This document shows positions 59,501-64,000 of a stretch of DNA of 64,000 nucleotides, piece after piece (within the stretch, counting starts at the first letter, position 1; each line of letters opens with the position of its first letter). The notes under the pieces are model-generated. The model saw nothing but the letters and a program-made list of their open reading frames with translations. It did no database searches and was not told where the DNA came from. A program made the position numbers and the translations under genes. The stretch is from Clitoria ternatea (taxonomy: Eukaryota; Streptophyta; Magnoliopsida; Fabales; Fabaceae), in NCBI GenBank assembly GCA_037962975.1, contig CM075675.1, positions 1,126,001-1,190,000 of the forward strand, in the 5' to 3' direction.

Positions 59501-60927
59501 TTAATGCTAACAGCTACAGATTAGGAACGTTGCAAGTGACAAATGAATTCCTGAGGCAAGTTTTAGAGGCTCAACGAGAGGATGAATTCCTGCAAGAGAA
59601 GAAAGAACTCTTGAAACAAGGAAAAGAAGTCGAGTTCAATGTGGGAAACGACCAATTATTGAGATATAAGGATCGAGTGTGTATCCCTGACAAAGAGGAG
59701 TTGAGGAAAGCAATTCTAGAAGAAGGCCATAAAAGTTATATGAGCATTCATCCCGGAACTACTAAAATGTATCAAGATTTGAAGAAGTTATTTTGGTGGC
59801 CTGGAATGAAGAAAGCGGTGGCAGAGTATGTGGCTGCATGTCTAATTTGCCAGAAGGTTAAAGTGGAACACCAAAAACCCCCTGGAATGCTACAATCAAT
59901 GGAAATACCGGAATGGAAATGGGATAGCATTACCATGGATTTTGTGACTTCTCTACCTAAAACTCCATTAGGACATGATTCGATATGGGTAATAGTTGAT
60001 AGACTAACAAAGTCTGCCCACTTTATTCCCATCAATATTCGTTACTCTATGGAGAAGCTGGCAAAATTATACATCGAGGAGATTGTGAGATTGCATGGAA
60101 TTCCTTCAAGTATCATTTCTGATCGGGACCCTCGTTTTACATCACAATTCTGGAAGAGCTTGCACAAGGCTATGGGAACAAGACTGCGTCTGAGTTCAGC
60201 ATATCATCCTCAGACGGATGGACAATCAGAAAGAACAATCCAATCTCTAGAAGACTTGTTACGAGCTTGTGTGTTAGAGCATAAAGGAAGTTGGAATCAA
60301 TTCTTACCATATGTGGAGTTTACCTACAACAACAGTTTCCATGCTAGCATTGGCATGGCACCTTTTGAAGCATTATATGGAAGAAAATGTAGGACCCCGC
60401 TATGTTGGTTTGAGACTGGTGAAAACTTGATGCTAGGACCAGAGTTGGTACAACAAACCACGGATAAAATCAAAATAGTTCAGGAAAAGATGAAGGCAAC
60501 ACAGAGCAGGCAGAAAAGTTACTATGACAAAAGAAGAAAGCCGCTCGAATTTCAAGAAGGCGATCATGTATTCTTGAAAGTCACACCTATGACTGGGGTC
60601 GGTCGGGCAATGAAATCTCGAAAACTAACTCCTAGATTTATCGGTCCATACCAAATAATTCATAAAGTTAGTCCCCTTGCCTACCAAATAGCATTACCAC
60701 CTTTTCTTTCTAATATCCATAATGTTTTTCATGTGTCAAACTTGCGAAAGTATATATCTGATCCTACACATGTTATTGAACCTGATGTCATACAAGTTAA
60801 AGATAATCTTACATATGATGCACCACCTGTTAGAATAAGTGACAGAAGAATAAAACAATTAAGAGACAAGACAATTCCGCTTGTAAAGGTTATTTGGAGT
60901 GAAACGAGAGGAGAAGATGCTACATAG
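56563..60927 (+). CDS. Gag-Pol polyprotein of Ty3/gypsy chromovirus
   Basis: One continuous frame of 1,454 codons begins at ATG 56563. Gag occupies about 1-310, with a retrotransposon gag core (EHWWDSM, FLEKYFP, SRFEELSRF) and two zinc knuckles: C271-x2-C-x3-H-x4-C283, one residue shorter than usual, and a regular one at 290-303. Protease has DSGA at 368-371. Reverse transcriptase has LPRIDDLMDQLRG and FIDD at 694-697. RNase H starts near D843 (YCDASKQGLGSVLMQ). Integrase has H1056, H1063, C1093, C1096 and a DD35E triad D1126, D1187, E1223. The tail is chromodomain-like (RISDRRIKQLRDKTIPLVKV) and stops at TAG 60925-60927 after GEDAT, where relatives usually continue with Trp-Glu. All catalytic residues are present, so it looks recently active. 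Confidence 0.95.
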   Translation: MAGNDLAGVVERLINAMGAREGQGNDALRRLDLFEKRNPPRFKGGYNPDGAQIWIREIEKIFRALQCNEADKVVFATYALSEDAEHWWDSMRKQFEVNDVEITWDYFKDMFLEKYFPADVKEKRQFEFLSLTQGNMTVREYASRFEELSRFHSHYNDATNERDRCAKFVNGLRPEIKEAIRMQEIREFSVLVNRCRIFEEDHKDRMTKSREPIHKAGEIRSGGPHHHQRRDFRRNKPYQAPFRRFGAASVPNRPQASTGSYYPTSAPNFKCFICGGPHLKRDCPKNTYVCFKCNKPGHHIKDCPEMKRENPEGASTSINTQGGAHSAVGRPKAKGKVFAITGEEASHADSMVEGKCIINKISLTVMYDSGASHSFIANDCVEKLKLPVIELPFDLFVHTPGNNPIVTSKACWKCPIVIDGRDFKANLFCLPLSGLEVIIGLDWLSDNHVLIDCHNKTIMFKEPVNLNPEDSRFLTANQVSASLKGGAQGFMLLLSTKGEQESKIKNLPVVCEFPDVFPEDIPGLPPERDVEFSIDLVPGVGPISIAPYRMSPLELAELKKQLEEMIEKQFIRPSVSPWGAPVLLVKKKDGSMRLCVDYRQLNKVTIKNRYPLPRIDDLMDQLRGATVFSKIDLRSGYHQIRVKKEDVTKTAFRTRYGHYEYLVMPFGVTNAPAVFMDYMNRIFHPYLDKFVVVFIDDILVYSKNREEHVEHLKVVLEILKKKQLYAKLSKCEFWLEEVNFLGHVISQGGIAVDPSKVEAVLKWERPTTITEIRSFLGLAGYYRRFIEGFSKLGYPLTKLTRKGQPFVWTTQCENSFQELKDRLTSAPVLVLPDPHRSFEVYCDASKQGLGSVLMQDKKVVAYASRQLRQHEINYPTHDLELAAVVFALKIWRHYLYGATFDVFSDHKSLKYLFDQKELNMRQRRWMEFLKDYDFELQYHPGKANVVADALSRKSLHASTMMIKELELIENFRDLNLAVKVNANSYRLGTLQVTNEFLRQVLEAQREDEFLQEKKELLKQGKEVEFNVGNDQLLRYKDRVCIPDKEELRKAILEEGHKSYMSIHPGTTKMYQDLKKLFWWPGMKKAVAEYVAACLICQKVKVEHQKPPGMLQSMEIPEWKWDSITMDFVTSLPKTPLGHDSIWVIVDRLTKSAHFIPINIRYSMEKLAKLYIEEIVRLHGIPSSIISDRDPRFTSQFWKSLHKAMGTRLRLSSAYHPQTDGQSERTIQSLEDLLRACVLEHKGSWNQFLPYVEFTYNNSFHASIGMAPFEALYGRKCRTPLCWFETGENLMLGPELVQQTTDKIKIVQEKMKATQSRQKSYYDKRRKPLEFQEGDHVFLKVTPMTGVGRAMKSRKLTPRFIGPYQIIHKVSPLAYQIALPPFLSNIHNVFHVSNLRKYISDPTHVIEPDVIQVKDNLTYDAPPVRISDRRIKQLRDKTIPLVKVIWSETRGEDAT

Positions 60928-60975
60928 GAACTAGAAACTGAGATGAAAGAGTCTCATCCTCATTTGTTTTACTGA
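60928..60975 (+). other. Untranslated continuation of the chromodomain-like tail
   Basis: Past the TAG the same frame reads 15 more family-like residues (a Glu-rich stretch, then SHPHLFY) and ends at TGA 60973-60975. This fits a Trp-to-stop change just before the normal C-terminus. Confidence 0.8.
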
Positions 60976-61003
60976 TTATGTAAATTTCGAGGACGAAATT
61001 TTC

Positions 61004-61017
61004 TAAGGGGAGTAGAG
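61004..61017 (+). other. Polypurine tract
   Basis: TAAGGGGAGTAGAG sits immediately before the 3' LTR (61019), after a conserved GAGGACGAAATTTT, as in related elements. It primes plus-strand synthesis. Confidence 0.85.
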
Positions 61018-61018
61018 T

Positions 61019-64000
61019 TGTAACACCCCTATTTTTATTTTTATATTAAAATTTTGAAGGAATTAAATTATGGTTCTTTAGAACTTTTTAATCTACGTAT
61101 TATTTATGATTTTTTGGAATTTTTTGGAATTTTGGAATTTTTTAATAAAAATAATATTTTTTTAAATAATTTTAAATTCATATAAGTGACTTAAATTAAA
61201 AATATTTACAAGAAAGTGAATTGAAATTATAAGAAAATTTTCTAAAATCCATTTCAAGTAGACTTATCTAAAAATTATCGGTTTGAGAAAAATCTTGATT
61301 TTTTCCAATCGTTAAAAAATTTGAAACGTATCAATAAATTTTTATTAACAGAAAATTTTAGATTTTTAAAATTTCAGCTTTATATTACTTATTATAAAAT
61401 TAGTAGGGACTGATATAATATCGCTAAATTTCAAAAAGGACTCATTTTGAATATTTAAAATATACCGAGTGAAGGGTTACTATTTGACTTAATAATTTTG
61501 CCGACAATTACTATGCAAATCACTGTGCATGTATGAAATTTTCAAAAGATGCACAGTAACCTGGAATAAAAAATTCAAAAATGCATAGTACTTTTATATT
61601 AAAATAATGGAATGCATAGTAAATTTTTTTCCTATAAATACCGAAGGATTTCTTCTTTAGAATTCACAATTTCAGATTAAGTTTTCTTAATATAGTAGTG
61701 CTAGTGAGATAGTGGTGGAAGTGAGAGAGAGAAGAAAAGTTTTTGGAGAGAAGGTTCTGCCAAAATCCTAAGGTAAGAATACTTCTCTTTTATATTTTTT
61801 GGGTTATTTTCATATCGTTTTTAGAAATCTGTTATTATACTGAAAATAATATTATTTTAAGTTACTATTCTGCATAGTAAACACTATTTCAATAGTAAAT
61901 TACTATTTCAATAGTAAATTACTATTCAAATAGTAAATTACTATTTACTGTTACTATTTACTGTTACTATTCACGATTTACTATTTACCGTTACTATTCA
62001 CGATTTACTATTTACCGTTACTATTCACGTTTTACTATTTACTGTTACTATTCACGTTTTACTATTTACCGTTACTATTCACGATTTACTATTCACTATT
62101 CACTATTCACTATTCAAAATTTACCATTTCTGTTTTAAGTAGTAATCTTAATCTTCGTCTTATGCTTATACTGAAATAAGATTGGTATTAATATTTTTAG
62201 AAATCGGAGGCGCAAAGCAAATCCATTTTGGGTAACAATTCAAGGTAAGGGGGAGTGAGATAAGAGTATAATATGAAAAGACATAAGAATAATGGGAGGA
62301 GTCCCCTACTCCTTTTAAATCTGATAATATTATTATTTTAAAATATTAACTTTTTTTAACTTAAAATTTATAATAAATTTTAAATTAAATATCCGGTTTA
62401 ACTAACTCTAACATACCTATGCAAAGACTTGGACCATTATGACCTATATGGACTGGACAATACCTATGCAAGGACTTGGACCATTATGACCCATATGGAC
62501 TGAACTATACCTATGCAAGGACTGGATTATATGGACTTACATATACCTATGCGAGGAATTGACCAAAAGGACTAAAATTGACTATATTAATAATCATTAA
62601 ATTTTGTATTATGATATGTATTAATGATATTTAATTGATTTGATTATGATTTGATTATGATTGATTGATTGATGATATTTAGTTATGATTGATATTGTTT
62701 AATTTTGATTGATGATATTGTAATGTGGAGTTTGAGCATATAGCGAGCATGACGGAAAGCTAAAATTCAGTAAGAATTTCTTACCTTACTCTTTAAATTT
62801 TATTATCTTTTAATTCTTCTTAGAAATTATTCTTATTAACTTTATTTTCAATATTTAGAATAAAAAAATTAGTATTTATTTTAGAAAGAAAATATTTTAT
62901 TAGAATTTATTTAATTAAATCTTGAGTTAAAGAAAAATTTTGTAATCTTAAGTATTTTTGGTTAATAAATATTTCTCTTTCAATAAAAAAAAAATTAAAA
63001 GAAAATTATTTTATTTTTTTCCAACTTAATAACTAAATACATTTGAAAATAATTGAGATTCCTAAATTTGATTTTGTTAAGATTTAATTTGAGAAAGATT
63101 AGGTAAAGTTTTATATGATAAAGTTTTTAGATATTTAAGGCTTAGAAACTCAATTTCCGTGAGATTTGAAAACTGTACCAAATTTATTTCTGTGGGACAG
63201 AAATTCAGAGAACTGAGAAAATGTACAGTTTATTGAAATGATATTGTAAACCTTTAAGGGATTTAATAATTGAGTTTCTAAAAGCCTTAACCAACTCAAT
63301 ACGCGAGTAGTTCATGCATCATGGATAATGAAAGTGAAATAAAATAATATTGTCTGGGGACGGATTATAGAAACCGAGGATACATTAGAGGAGGCTTAAT
63401 TACGAGCCTTGGGATGAGAGAGTGTGAAAGGGTGCTTCAGGGGACCTGGGGTAGCTCCCTAGTGTCGGGTACTTTCACAATAAAAACTTTCTCAATCTGA
63501 CTAGTCTCTAAGTGTTTCCATGCCAGTTGAGCTGTTCATATTATTATTATCCGGACTTATGGAACAGTGTAAACTCCTGGTTGGCCCAGTGCAAATTAAA
63601 ATTTAAGGGCCTACATATATAGATAAGTTATGATGAAAATATTGCATAACATTCATGCATTCATAATTGATTGTGTATGTGATTGTGATTGATATTATTA
63701 TGTATCGGTTGTGAAAACCCTTTGTTGCTTATGTCTTATTCGGAAATATTATATTCTGTTTCTCACTCCTTTCTCCGTGTTTTTGTTTCATATATTCTAA
63801 ACTGATGGTTCAGAGGGAAGGATCGAAGAATTTCAGCAGTAGATATAGCACGTTCTAGAAAGGGAGCTCGGTATGAATACCGTGGTCCAATGAATAAATA
63901 ATGTTAATAAGTAACTGCTTCTGGGCCATGGAGTTTCCTCTCTTTCTTATAATGTTTAATGTTTATTTTCTTCGGATGAATGTACAAATACTTTATAAAG
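61019..64000 (+). repeat. 3' LTR, truncated by window edge
   Basis: 2,982 bases align with 53293-56274 without a net indel and with one substitution (62044 G against 54318 A). About 145 bases are expected beyond the window. Confidence 0.95.

Larger units (their letters stand above)
53293..64000 (+). mobile_element. Young Ty3/gypsy chromovirus (Tekay-like), 3' LTR cut by window edge
   Basis: Complete order: 5' LTR (53293-56419), primer binding site (56423-56434), gag-pol frame (56563-60927), polypurine tract (61004-61017), 3' LTR (61019 to the edge). Both LTRs start TGTAACAC, and the 5' LTR ends GTGTTACA. Comparable LTR bases differ at one site (54318 A, 62044 G). The pol order PR-RT-RNase H-IN puts it in Ty3/gypsy, and the integrase tail with chromodomain-like sequence in the chromoviruses. 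The expected end is near 64145, so the 3' target duplication is not visible; the 5' flank is CATAA. Confidence 0.96.

Noticed and set aside
1..64000. tRNA, rRNA or snRNA genes
   Set aside because: No cloverleaf with conserved internal promoter boxes or other RNA-gene landmark was noticed; the only tRNA-related match is the 12-base primer binding site. A tRNAscan run would settle it.

Overview
This window is AT-rich, intron-bearing nuclear DNA from a flowering plant, probably a eudicot and possibly a legume. The evidence is plant-type mobile elements (a Ty3/gypsy chromovirus, CACTA, hAT and Tourist-like elements), a Restorer-like PPR gene relic, a GASA/Snakin gene fragment and a piece of plastid ycf2. 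I see no clearly intact host gene. Almost everything recognisable is a transposon, a transposon relic, or a gene fragment broken or carried by one.

Layout. 1-1.3 kb: exon-like segments I cannot identify. 1.7-2.95 kb: minus-strand gypsy 3' end and LTR relic. 3.06-5.08 kb: two decayed LTR fragments related to the young element at the right edge; one is split by a 704-bp hAT-type element with a perfect 8-bp target duplication. 6.3-6.8 kb: nuclear insertion of plastid ycf2. 7.2-10.8 kb: a PPR pseudogene split by a 2.5-kb non-autonomous CACTA element that carries a four-exon, C-terminally truncated GASA gene. 13.2-13.6 kb: a second hAT-type element. 22.4-23.6 kb: a decayed CACTA transposase. 24.1-25.3 kb: a probable LTR. 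25.46-26.84 kb: three linked exons of an unidentified gene with one nonsense codon.

30.4-43.9 kb: a nested structure. A minus-strand gypsy pol relic is split inside its RNase H region by a 12,170-bp CACTA element (31381-43550, 3-bp target duplication ATG). The element carries a TNP2-type transposase gene (four coding exons, one in-frame stop at codon 46) and a second open five-exon gene of the Transposase_24 type. It has GTCGCTA-rich subterminal arrays and a probable 4.4-kb leader intron holding an inverted repeat and a 79-bp tandem repeat.

44-53 kb: a CACTA end fragment, a repeat with plant-LTR character, a large AT-rich fold-back near 46.6 kb, and gypsy- and copia-like LTR segments. 53293 to the window edge: a young Ty3/gypsy chromovirus (Tekay-like) with 3,127-bp LTRs that differ at one position over 2,982 comparable bases. 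It has a clear primer binding site, a polypurine tract and one continuous 1,454-codon gag-pol frame, which ends at a TAG where related proteins usually have Trp in the chromodomain-like tail.

The genes here do not form a pathway; they record layered insertions. Two order relations are well supported: CACTA after gypsy at 31-43 kb, and Pack-CACTA after PPR at 7-10 kb. The chromovirus is among the youngest insertions because its LTRs are almost identical.
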